From Asticcacaulis currens (lineage in GTDB: Bacteria > Pseudomonadota > Alphaproteobacteria > Caulobacterales > Caulobacteraceae): a stretch of 64,000 nt of DNA. Location of the stretch: contig NZ_JAQQKW010000005.1 of the NCBI RefSeq assembly GCF_028550395.1, forward strand, positions 248,001 through 312,000, written 5' to 3'. A program made the translations under genes and the position numbers. Positions 8,366-15,339 of this stretch are shown piece after piece; the stretch's first letter is position 1, and every line of letters starts with the position of its first letter. The notes beneath the pieces were generated by a model. That model worked only from the letters and a program-made list of their open reading frames with translations. It was not told the origin of the DNA and made no database searches.

Positions 8366-9820
8366 ATGAGCCCGGACACCCAAGCCGCCATCGCGTTCAG
8401 CCGTTTCGGACTGGGCAATACACCGCGGGGCCTCGACGCGGCCTTAGGTGATGCGCGGCGCGCGCTGATGGCGGAGCTGACCTCGCCCCCCGAACTCAGC
8501 CTGCCCCTTAGCGACGTGCAGCGCGATCTGGGCTTTTCCAGCGCCCTGCCGCCGACACCGGAGTTACTCACGCAGTTGGCCGCCTATAATCAGGCCCGCA
8601 AGGCCCAGCGTGAGATCAAGGCACAGACCCGAAGCCCCGCTCAGGAAGCCCCGCGCATGGACGGGGCCCCCATGGCCGCGCCCGATATGGCGGGCAAACC
8701 GGCTGCGGCGTCCGACGATCAGCGCCTGCCGCAGGCGGTTACCTCGGCCGAGGTGGCCGCACGTTTGAAGGCCTGGGGGGCCGCTCCCATCGGCTTTTAT
8801 GAGCGGCTGGTGATGTTCTGGGCCAACCATTTCGCCATCTCGGTCGATAAGGGCCTGCCGGATCGTGTGCTGGCCGGGGCCTATGAGCGCGAGGCCATTC
8901 GCCCGCATCTTACGGGCCGCTTCCGCGATCTGTTGCTGGCCGTTGAACACCATCCGGCCATGCTGGCCTATCTCGACAACGACGCCTCGATCGGACCCAA
9001 CGCCCGCGCCAACCGCAATGGCAAGCGCGGGCTGAATGAAAATCTGGCCCGCGAAATCCTGGAACTGCACACGCTGGGGGTCAATGGCGGCTACACGCAG
9101 GCCGATGTCACCCGTTTTGCCAAGGTGATCACGGGATGGACCCTCAGCCGCGAGGGCCAGGGCGACGGCTTCCGCTTCAACCCCAATGCGCACGAGCCGG
9201 GCCCGCAGACGATCATGGGTAAGACCTATGCCGATGACGGCGAACAGCAGGGCATCCGCGTGCTGGAAGACCTCGCCCGCCATCCGGCAACGGCGAAGCA
9301 CATCGCCACCAAGCTGGTGCGACACTTCGTCAGCGATCAGCCGCCACCGGCACTGGTCGAACGCTTAAGCCGCCGGTTCATTGACACTGACGGCGACCTC
9401 AGCGCCGTCTATGCGGCCCTGATCGAGGCCGACGAAAGCTGGAGCGCGCCGCGCGCCAAGCTGCGGACCCCGCAGGAATACGTCATCGCCAGCCTGCGGG
9501 CGCTCGATACGCCGATCCAGCCGCAGCGCTTCCTTCAGGCGCTGCGTGTGCTGGGTCAGCCCCTGTGGCAGCCGCCCGGCCCCAACGGTTTTTCCGATCT
9601 GGCCAGCGTCTGGGCGACCCCAGAAGGGCTGAACAACCGCCTCGACCTCGCCTATCAGTTATCGGAGCGCGTCGCCGAAAGGACCGATCCGCGCGTCTTT
9701 GCCGAAGCGCGGCTGAAAGGCCTAATCTCCGAGACCACCCGCCGCTCGGTCGCTCTGGCCGAAACCCGTCCGCAGGGCCTGGCCCTCGTGCTCCTCTCTC
9801 CCGAATTCATGAGGCGTTAG
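8366..9820 (+). CDS. DUF1800 domain protein
   Basis: The 484-residue protein carries typical DUF1800 segments: FSRFGLGNTPRGL near the start, FWANHFAIS, and the conserved GLNENLAREILELHTLGV followed by VTRFAKVITGWTL. A strong GAGGAGG precedes the ATG. DUF1800 genes are usually paired with a DUF1501 gene, as here, and the pair is thought to act in the envelope; the biochemical role is unknown. I see no clear N-terminal signal peptide, unlike its partner. A proline/alanine-rich insert lies at about residues 90-125. Confidence 0.93.
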   Translation: MSPDTQAAIAFSRFGLGNTPRGLDAALGDARRALMAELTSPPELSLPLSDVQRDLGFSSALPPTPELLTQLAAYNQARKAQREIKAQTRSPAQEAPRMDGAPMAAPDMAGKPAAASDDQRLPQAVTSAEVAARLKAWGAAPIGFYERLVMFWANHFAISVDKGLPDRVLAGAYEREAIRPHLTGRFRDLLLAVEHHPAMLAYLDNDASIGPNARANRNGKRGLNENLAREILELHTLGVNGGYTQADVTRFAKVITGWTLSREGQGDGFRFNPNAHEPGPQTIMGKTYADDGEQQGIRVLEDLARHPATAKHIATKLVRHFVSDQPPPALVERLSRRFIDTDGDLSAVYAALIEADESWSAPRAKLRTPQEYVIASLRALDTPIQPQRFLQALRVLGQPLWQPPGPNGFSDLASVWATPEGLNNRLDLAYQLSERVAERTDPRVFAEARLKGLISETTRRSVALAETRPQGLALVLLSPEFMRR

Positions 9821-9864
9821 CGCCCGTATGGCTGCGCCACACCGGCGCTAACATTTTTGCTGAC

Positions 9865-9908
9865 GCGCTTTTGAATCCGAAAAGTGCGTCCCACTTTTCG
9901 GAAAGCGC
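9865..9908. repeat. family 1 palindrome, copy R4, ending at the DUF1501 start
   Basis: Arms GCGCTT/AAGCGC enclose AATCCGAAAAGTGCG and CCCACTTTTCGG. The element ends 5 bases before the DUF1501 ATG, and its right arm contains GGAAAG, the only visible ribosome-binding sequence for that gene. Confidence 0.85.
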
Positions 9909-9913
9909 TTGAT

Positions 9914-11092
9914 ATGACTCTCGACCGCCGCTCCTTCCTCGTCGCCTCCACCGGCCTGTTTGCCTCGGCTGTCCTGCCGCAGAGCGCCTTTGCCGCGGGA
10001 CGTGATCCGCGCTTCGTCGTCATCATCCTGCGCGGCGCGCTGGATGGCCTCGCCGCCGTGCCGCCGGTGGGCGATCCCGACTTCGCCGCCCTGCGCCCCC
10101 CGGCGTGGGAGGGCGACGCCCTGCCGCTCAACGGGTTTTTCGCCCTCAATCCCGCCATGCCGAATCTGAAGCGCCTTTATGGGGCGGGTCAGGCGGCCAT
10201 TGTCCACGCCTCGGCCACCCCCTATCGCAATCGCTCGCACTTCGACGGTCAGGACGTGCTGGAGTCGGGCTATGACGCCCCCGGCCACGCCGATACGGGC
10301 TGGCTCAACCGCCTGATCCTGTCGCTGGGGGACGGTGAAAAGATCGGCACCGCGCCCCGGTCGCTGTCGGTCGGCACGCTGACTCCGCTGGTCATCCGCG
10401 GCGAAGCGCCCCTGCTCGGCTGGGCCCCGCAGCAGCTCAAAGCCGCCGATCCGGACCTCGCCCCGCGCCTGTTGCGGCTCTATGGCGAAAGCGACCCGGC
10501 ACTGATGACCGTGCTTCAGGAAGGCATCGACACCGGCAAGATCGCGTCGGGCATGAACCCGATGAGCGGCACCGGCGGCCCGGCTGGGGCCATGGTCGAT
10601 ATGGCCAAGGGCGCAGCGGCGCTGATGGGGCGCGACGACGGCCCGCGCATCGCCGCCATGGCCTTTGACGGCTGGGACACGCACGCCGCCGAACAGCGCC
10701 GCCTGACGCAGCTTCTCGGGGGGCTCGATCAGTCTCTGGCCGCACTCGAACAGGGCATGGGGCCGAAATGGGCCGACACCGTGGTGCTGGTGGCGACCGA
10801 ATTTGGCCGCACGGCGCGCTTTAACGGCACGCAGGGCTCCGACCACGGTCAGGCGACGACGGCCTTCCTCGCCGGTGGGGCGGTCAGGGGCGGGCGCGTC
10901 ATCGCCGACTGGCCGGGACTTAAGGCCGCACAGCTCTACGAAGGACGCGACCTCGCCCCCACCACCGACCTGCGCGCTGTGGTGATGGGCGTGGCCCGCG
11001 ACCATCTGGGGGCCGATGTGCGCCGGTTACAGACCGACGTCTTCCCCGGCGCGCTGAGCGCCAAACCGCTGGATGGGTTGGTGGGGGCCTGA
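9914..11092 (+). CDS. Tat-exported DUF1501 protein
   Basis: The 392-residue protein begins MTLDRRSFLVASTGLFASAV, a twin-arginine signal (DRRSFL), with a likely cleavage after SAFA near residue 29. The family motifs follow: VVIILRGALDGLAAV near the mature start, and FDGWDTHAAEQ and VVLVATEFGRT in the C-terminal third, typical of DUF1501 (sulfatase/alkaline-phosphatase-like fold). It follows DUF1800 by 93 bases and is its usual partner. The start rests on the Tat signal; the only ribosome-binding site (GGAAAG) is donated by repeat R4. Function unknown. Confidence 0.92.
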   Translation: MTLDRRSFLVASTGLFASAVLPQSAFAAGRDPRFVVIILRGALDGLAAVPPVGDPDFAALRPPAWEGDALPLNGFFALNPAMPNLKRLYGAGQAAIVHASATPYRNRSHFDGQDVLESGYDAPGHADTGWLNRLILSLGDGEKIGTAPRSLSVGTLTPLVIRGEAPLLGWAPQQLKAADPDLAPRLLRLYGESDPALMTVLQEGIDTGKIASGMNPMSGTGGPAGAMVDMAKGAAALMGRDDGPRIAAMAFDGWDTHAAEQRRLTQLLGGLDQSLAALEQGMGPKWADTVVLVATEFGRTARFNGTQGSDHGQATTAFLAGGAVRGGRVIADWPGLKAAQLYEGRDLAPTTDLRAVVMGVARDHLGADVRRLQTDVFPGALSAKPLDGLVGA

Positions 11093-11109
11093 CGGAGCCA
11101 CGCGCAACG

Positions 11110-11445
11110 TCAGGCCGCCGTCGCCTTCAGACCGATAATCGCCACCAGCAGCATCCCCAGAAACAGGAGCCGCATCGGCGTTACCGTCTCGTGGAACAGC
11201 ACGATGCCGAGGATCGCCGCCCCCAGCGCCCCGATGCCCACCCACACGCCATACGCCGTGCCGATGGGCAGGCTTTGCGCCGCCTTGGCCAGCAAAAACA
11301 TACTCCCGGCCAGCGTCACCAGCGTGAACAGGCTCGGGACAGGCTTCGTAAAGCCGTGGCTGTATTTCAGCCCGATGGCCCAGCACACCTCCAGCAGCCC
11401 GGCAATAATCAGATACACCCACGGCATCGGCAAGACCGTCGTCAT
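11110..11445 (-). CDS. sugE: SMR-family guanidinium exporter (Gdx/SugE type)
   Basis: The 111-residue protein has four hydrophobic helices and reads as a Gdx/SugE-type small multidrug resistance transporter: AGLLEVCWAIGLKYSHGF in helix 1 with the essential glutamate at position 19, LPIGTAYGVWVGIG in helix 3 and GIIGLKATAA-like residues at the end. Family members exchange guanidinium for protons as antiparallel dimers. It converges on DUF1501 with a 17-base gap. I looked upstream for a guanidine riboswitch and found no convincing match. A single gene, as expected for the homodimeric type. Confidence 0.92.
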   Translation of the reverse strand: MTTVLPMPWVYLIIAGLLEVCWAIGLKYSHGFTKPVPSLFTLVTLAGSMFLLAKAAQSLPIGTAYGVWVGIGALGAAILGIVLFHETVTPMRLLFLGMLLVAIIGLKATAA

Positions 11446-11838
11446 AACGCACGCCTTTGATAATAAAATGTCAGGGAGCGTCGTCTTGTCTGCCCGGCGT
11501 TTTTACCGCGCATCCGTACCCCAAAACCGCGTGGCACTTTTGGGGATGCGCTGACTCCGGTCCCGGTACGGCGCGTCTCGTCGGGAACAGATGCGCTATA
11601 GCAAACGCGGCACGCCGGATAAAGCCCTGATCGGGCTCAGCTTTTGGCCACATTACAGGCCTGTAAGCTATTACACGAAATTCATTAAATAAATCAAATG
11701 ATTAAATCCCGTTCATGACGTTCATTTAATTTGAAACTATCGGCGGGCTGCGGCATACCCACCTCACCGGCGGACGAAACGCCGCCCCACACAAGCAAAA
11801 CTTAAACCAAATACTTATCAAACCGAAAGGATATCGAC
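11446..11838. other. intergenic region upstream of sugE and the mini-protein cluster
   Basis: This 393-base stretch holds repeat R5 and no supported gene. From about 11670 to 11745 it turns AT-rich (TTCATTAAATAAATC, TTCATTTAATTTG), unlike its surroundings. That segment probably contains the promoter of the plus-strand mini-protein cluster that starts at 11839. Confidence 0.5.
11508..11551. repeat. family 1 palindrome, copy R5
   Basis: Arms GCGCATC/GATGCGC surround CCCCAAAACCGC and GCACTTTTGGGG. The core is nearly identical to the copy in RNase P RNA (47122-47167), differing mainly in the loop and outer arms. Confidence 0.85.
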
Positions 11839-11913
11839 ATGCAAATCTCTCTGACCGGCGTCACATTCCTCAGCTTTGCCGCCTTCCTGACCCTCGCCCT
11901 GCTCAGCATCTGA
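11839..11913 (+). CDS. membrane mini-protein 1 of a tandem set (24 residues)
   Basis: The ORF starts at an ATG preceded by GAAAGGA with a normal spacer and ends at TGA. The peptide begins MQISLTGVTFLS and is hydrophobic throughout, with no charged residue, long enough for one membrane span. It aligns without gaps with the next two ORFs: all three share L5, T6, F10, L11, S12, A15, L21, L22 and I24. Its leader (CCAAATACTTA...CCGAAAGGATAT) is also repeated before ORF 2. Conserved spacing, start signals and sequence in three tandem copies argue that it is translated. Function unknown. Confidence 0.7.
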   Translation: MQISLTGVTFLSFAAFLTLALLSI

Positions 11914-11945
11914 TCCAATACTTAAACAATCCGAAAGATATACAC

Positions 11946-12023
11946 ATGACACGCTACCTCACCCCGCTCTACTTCCTGTCGATCACCGCCTTCTGCGTGA
12001 TCTCGCTCCTCACCATCGCTTAA
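11946..12023 (+). CDS. membrane mini-protein 2 of a tandem set (25 residues)
   Basis: The peptide begins MTRYLTPLYFLS, has one arginine at position 3 and is otherwise hydrophobic, suggesting an inside-positive single-pass topology. It keeps the nine positions shared by the set and has P7 where the other two have G7. CCGAAAGATAT precedes the ATG, a near copy of the ORF 1 leader. It lies 32 bases after ORF 1 and 11 bases before ORF 3, so the three are probably co-transcribed. Most divergent of the three. Function unknown. Confidence 0.68.
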   Translation: MTRYLTPLYFLSITAFCVISLLTIA

Positions 12024-12034
12024 GGATAAGTCCC

Positions 12035-12109
12035 ATGACCACCGTATTGACCGGCCTGTTCTTCCTGTCGTTTGCCGCCCTCGCCACCGTCGCCCTGCTC
12101 GTCATCTGA
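12035..12109 (+). CDS. membrane mini-protein 3 of a tandem set (24 residues)
   Basis: The peptide begins MTTVLTGLFFLS and continues FAALATVALL, closest to mini-protein 1. AAGGAT lies eight bases before the ATG and partly overlaps the stop of ORF 2, so translation may be coupled. No charged residue is present. Known bacterial mini-membrane proteins (e.g. CydX, KdpF, MgtS) work as subunits or regulators of larger membrane complexes; nothing in the sequence ties this set to any of them. Repeat R6 begins 14 bases downstream. Confidence 0.7.
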   Translation: MTTVLTGLFFLSFAALATVALLVI

Positions 12110-12123
12110 GCGATGCTGACAAA

Positions 12124-12227
12124 GCGCTTGCCGAAAAGTGTGACGCACTTTTCGGATAAAAAAGCGCGCTAAAGCAAAAAATTTAGAGCCTTGAGGCGGC
12201 TCAACTGAGCCGACGAATACTCTAAAT
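12124..12227. repeat. family 1 mosaic palindrome, copy R6 (both modules)
   Basis: Module 1 (12124-12167) has arms GCGCTT/AAGCGC around CCGAAAAGTGTG and GCACTTTTCGG. Module 2 (12181-12227) has arms ATTTAGAG/CTCTAAAT and an inner GGCTCA..TGAGCC stem. It closes the mini-protein cluster and may form its transcript's 3' end. Confidence 0.8.
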
Positions 12228-12259
12228 GACCAGTAACGCGTAACGACAGGGAGGCGCTG

Positions 12260-12322
12260 ATGCCCACCGCACAGCCAAACACCAAAACCAAACGACCAAA
12301 AAACAAACGGGCGGAAGACTGA
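12260..12322 (+). CDS. possible 20-residue basic peptide
   Basis: An ATG with a strong GGGAGG five bases upstream opens a 20-codon frame beginning MPTAQPNTKTKRPKNKR. The stop codon sits in the loop of the terminator hairpin at 12306-12335. The peptide is hydrophilic and lysine-rich. Only the ribosome-binding site supports it; it may be chance or a leader-type ORF. Confidence 0.25.
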   Translation: MPTAQPNTKTKRPKNKRAED

Positions 12323-12335
12323 TCTTCCGCCCGTT
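12306..12335 (-). terminator. terminator of fumC
   Basis: A perfect 13-base stem (AACGGGCGGAAGA and its complement) with a 4-base loop is followed on the minus strand by a T-rich run, TTGTTTTTTGG. It lies 28 bases after the fumC stop. On the plus strand it is followed by CGTATTTT, so it may work in both directions. Confidence 0.85.
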
Positions 12336-12362
12336 CGTATTTTGCCGAAACCGGCCCGCCAA

Positions 12363-13865
12363 TTAACCGGGACGCACCATGTTTTCCGGGCGGACGTACT
12401 GATCGAACTCTTCGTTGGTCAGGTAGCCGCCGCCGACCGCCTCTTCGCGCAGCGTCGTGCCGTTCTTGTGCGCGGTCTTGGCGATCTTGGCGCAGGCGTC
12501 ATAGCCCAGACGCCCGTTCAGCGCCGTCACCAGCATCAGCGAGTTTTCGACGCCCTTACGGATATTGTCGATGCGCGGCTCGATCCCCACCACGCAGTTG
12601 TCGGTGAAGCTCACAGCCGCGTCGGCCAAGAGGCGCACGGACTGCAGGAAGTTATAGGCCATCACCGGGTTAAAGACGTTCAGCTCAAAATGCCCCTGCG
12701 ATCCGGCAAAGGTCAGCGCGGCGTGGTTGCCGAACACCTGCACGCAGACCTGAGTCAGCGCCTCGCACTGGGTCGGATTAACCTTGCCCGGCATGATGGA
12801 CGAGCCCGGCTCGTTTTCCGGCAGGGCCAGTTCGCCCAGGCCCGCGCGCGGGCCGGAGCCGAGGAAGCGGATATCGTTGGCGATCTTGAACAGCGACGCC
12901 GCCACCGTATTGATGGCCCCGTGCGAAAAGACCATGGCGTCATGCGCCGCCAACGCTTCAAACTTGTTCGGCGCCGTGGTGAAACCAAGGCCCGTGATGC
13001 GCGCAATGGCTTCGGCCACGCCCTCGGCAAAGCCGATCGGCGCGTTGAGCCCGGTGCCGACCGCCGTGCCGCCCTGCGCCAGTTGCATCAGCGCCGGCAA
13101 CGTCGATTCAATGCGCGCAATGCCGTTTTCGACCTGCTTGGCATAGCCCGAAAACTCCTGACCGAGCGTCAGCGGCGTGGCGTCCTGCGTATGGGTGCGG
13201 CCGATCTTGATGATCTCGGCCCAGGCCTTCGCCTTGGCATCGAGCGCGGCGTGCAGGTGCTTCAGCGCCGGCAGCAGGTCATGCACGATCTGCTCGGCGC
13301 AGGCCACGTGCATGGCGGTCGGATAGGTGTCGTTCGACGACTGCGACATGTTGACGTGGTCGTTGGGGTGCACCGGCTTTTTCGAGCCCATCTCACCGCC
13401 CAGAATTTCGATGGCGCGGTTGGAGATGACTTCGTTGGCGTTCATGTTGGACTGCGTGCCCGAACCGGTCTGCCACACCACCAGCGGGAAGTGGTCGTTC
13501 AGCTTGCCCTCAATCACTTCGTTGGCCGCCTGAATGATGGCATTGGCGATGGTGGCGTCCAGCTTGCCCAAAGACTGATTGGTTTCCGCCGCCGCGCGCT
13601 TGACGATCCCCAGCGCCCGCACCACCGGCAGGGGCTGCTTTTCCCAGCCGATCTTGAAATTGCCGAGGCTGCGCTGCGCCTGCGCGCCCCAGTATTTCGA
13701 ATTATCGACCTCGATGGGGCCGAAGGTATCGGTTTCGGTACGTGTCGCTTTGGTCATGACGGGAGTCTCCGTTACTGCCGGGGCATCCACGACCGGGGCC
13801 TGAGACACTTGCGTCTTAGCCGCTTTGGCCTTCGATTTTTTGTTGCCGAACAACCAGCTGAACAT
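12363..13865 (-). CDS. fumC: class II fumarate hydratase
   Basis: The protein interconverts fumarate and malate in the TCA cycle; it has the superfamily signature [11 protein letters not shown] and the segments [13 protein letters not shown] and [11 protein letters not shown]. The usual family length (about 463) corresponds to an internal ATG at 13757. The frame, however, continues to an ATG at 13865 with a very strong AGGAGGGG, giving 500 residues with an N-terminal extension [17 protein letters not shown] followed by an Ala/Pro/Val-rich linker. The internal start has a weaker GGAG at 9-base spacing. I annotate the long form but either may be used. Confidence 0.93.
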   Translation of the reverse strand: MFSWLFGNKKSKAKAAKTQVSQAPVVDAPAVTETPVMTKATRTETDTFGPIEVDNSKYWGAQAQRSLGNFKIGWEKQPLPVVRALGIVKRAAAETNQSLGKLDATIANAIIQAANEVIEGKLNDHFPLVVWQTGSGTQSNMNANEVISNRAIEILGGEMGSKKPVHPNDHVNMSQSSNDTYPTAMHVACAEQIVHDLLPALKHLHAALDAKAKAWAEIIKIGRTHTQDATPLTLGQEFSGYAKQVENGIARIESTLPALMQLAQGGTAVGTGLNAPIGFAEGVAEAIARITGLGFTTAPNKFEALAAHDAMVFSHGAINTVAASLFKIANDIRFLGSGPRAGLGELALPENEPGSSIMPGKVNPTQCEALTQVCVQVFGNHAALTFAGSQGHFELNVFNPVMAYNFLQSVRLLADAAVSFTDNCVVGIEPRIDNIRKGVENSLMLVTALNGRLGYDACAKIAKTAHKNGTTLREEAVGGGYLTNEEFDQYVRPENMVRPG

Positions 13866-14211
13866 GGATGCACCCCTCCTGAAAATCTGCGGCTTTCAGT
13901 GGAACATTTGCCCCAAAAGGGCAAGGGGTTTTGTGGGGTGGGGGGAACCGTTCTCCTTTGCTCCCATTATGCACGCCCACACACGAAATTCCTGACAGTC
14001 CCCCGAACCCTGATCCGTTCCTCCTGAATCGCCTGAGAGCAGAATAAAGATGGAGTCATCCCCCTCTGCCTCGGGGCGCTACGCGACAGGCAGGAGAAAA
14101 GACCAACACCTTCATGCCTGCCGCCCAACCCGCGCCGCCTGAGCAGAAAACGCTTCACTCACGGCGCATTGCGCTCTAAACACACGGCGATCCGTTTTCC
14201 TCCGTGAGACC
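13866..14211. other. intergenic region between fumC and pheS
   Basis: This 346-base gap between divergent genes carries a family 2 repeat (14052-14097) and presumably both promoters. Open frames on either strand here are low-complexity and lack support. Confidence 0.45.
14052..14097. repeat. family 2 GGGAGG-type repeat, degenerate copy
   Basis: Contains GAGTCATCCCCCTCTGCC and CAGGAGAAAA; in reverse it parallels the copy at 23889-23950, including the trailing GGGGGATGACTC. Confidence 0.5.
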
Positions 14212-15285
14212 ATGAGCACCTATTCCGATCTGGCCGCCGAAATCGAAGCCGAAATCCTGACCGCGCAAGACCTTGCTGCGCTCGACGCCGTGCGCGTGTC
14301 GGCGCTGGGCAAGACCGGGCGCATTTCCGGCCTTTTGAAAACCCTGGGCGCCCTGCCCCCCGAAGAGCGCAAGGCCACCGGCGCGGCCATCAATGCCGTG
14401 CGTGATCAGGTTCAGGCCGCGCTCGATGCGCGCAAGGACGTGCTGGAAGCCGAGCACCTCAGCCGCCGCCTGCAATCCGAGCGCATCGACCTGTCGCTGC
14501 CGGCCGCGCCCCGCGCCAGGGGGGGAGTCCACCCGACCATGCAGGTCATGGACGAGATGGTGGCGATTTTCGCCGAGATGGGCTTTGAAGTCGCCGAAGG
14601 GCCGGACATCGAAGACGATTTCCATAACTTCACCGCGCTGAACTTCCCGGAAAAGCACCCGGCTCGCGAAATGCACGATACCTTCTTCTTCAACCCCGAT
14701 GAAAACGGGGTGAGGAAGCTCTTGCGCACCCATACCTCGCCAGTGCAGATCCGCTCGATGATCGCGGGTAAGCCGCCCTTCCGCCTGATCGTGCCGGGGC
14801 GCGTCTTCCGCTGCGACTCCGATCAGACGCACACGCCGATGTTCCATCAGATCGAAGGCCTCGTCATCGACAAGACGGCGCATATGGGCCACCTGAAATG
14901 GGTGTTCGACACCTTCCTGTCGCGCTTTTTCGAGACGGACACCGTCATCACGCAGTTCCGTCCGCACCACTTCCCCTTCACCGAGCCGTCGGCGGAGATG
15001 GACGTGCGCTATTCGCGCAACGGGGCGGAAATCCGCATCGGGGATGGCGACCGCTGGATGGAAATTCTGGGCTCCGGCATGGTGCACCCCAATGTGCTGA
15101 AGGCCTGCGGCGTCGATCCGGAGGAGTATCAGGGCTTTGCCTTCGGTATGGGCGTCGATCGTCTGGCCATGCTCAAATACGGCGTGCCGGACCTGCGCGA
15201 CATGTTCGCCGCCGATACGCGCTGGCTGAGCCACTACGGCTTTAGCGGGTTCGCCGCGCCGAACCCGGCAAGCGGCCCTTCCTGA
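14212..15285 (+). CDS. pheS: phenylalanyl-tRNA synthetase alpha subunit
   Basis: The 357-residue protein has the N-terminal coiled coil, then class II aminoacyl-tRNA synthetase motifs: [49 protein letters not shown] and the C-terminal [18 protein letters not shown] (motif 3). With PheT it forms the (alpha-beta)2 enzyme that charges tRNA-Phe. CCGTGAGACC precedes the ATG. pheT follows after 54 bases that contain a hairpin. Confidence 0.98.
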   Translation: MSTYSDLAAEIEAEILTAQDLAALDAVRVSALGKTGRISGLLKTLGALPPEERKATGAAINAVRDQVQAALDARKDVLEAEHLSRRLQSERIDLSLPAAPRARGGVHPTMQVMDEMVAIFAEMGFEVAEGPDIEDDFHNFTALNFPEKHPAREMHDTFFFNPDENGVRKLLRTHTSPVQIRSMIAGKPPFRLIVPGRVFRCDSDQTHTPMFHQIEGLVIDKTAHMGHLKWVFDTFLSRFFETDTVITQFRPHHFPFTEPSAEMDVRYSRNGAEIRIGDGDRWMEILGSGMVHPNVLKACGVDPEEYQGFAFGMGVDRLAMLKYGVPDLRDMFAADTRWLSHYGFSGFAAPNPASGPS

Positions 15286-15300
15286 TTTAGAGATTTAAGA

Positions 15301-15322
15301 CGAGGGGCCGGAAGGCCCCTCG
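15301..15322. promoter_or_regulatory. hairpin between pheS and pheT
   Basis: A perfect 9-base stem (CGAGGGGCC and its complement) with a GGAA loop lies in the 54-base gap within the pheST operon. There is no T-run, so it is not a typical terminator; it could stabilise or process the transcript. Confidence 0.45.
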
Positions 15323-15339
15323 ACCCCGGAATGTAAGAC

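Noticed and set aside
11446-11660. Possible guanidine riboswitch upstream of sugE
   Set aside because: Short GGGACCGGAG-like and CCGGGCAG words occur on the minus strand, but the order and conserved core of the guanidine-I riboswitch are missing, and repeat R5 lies in the middle.
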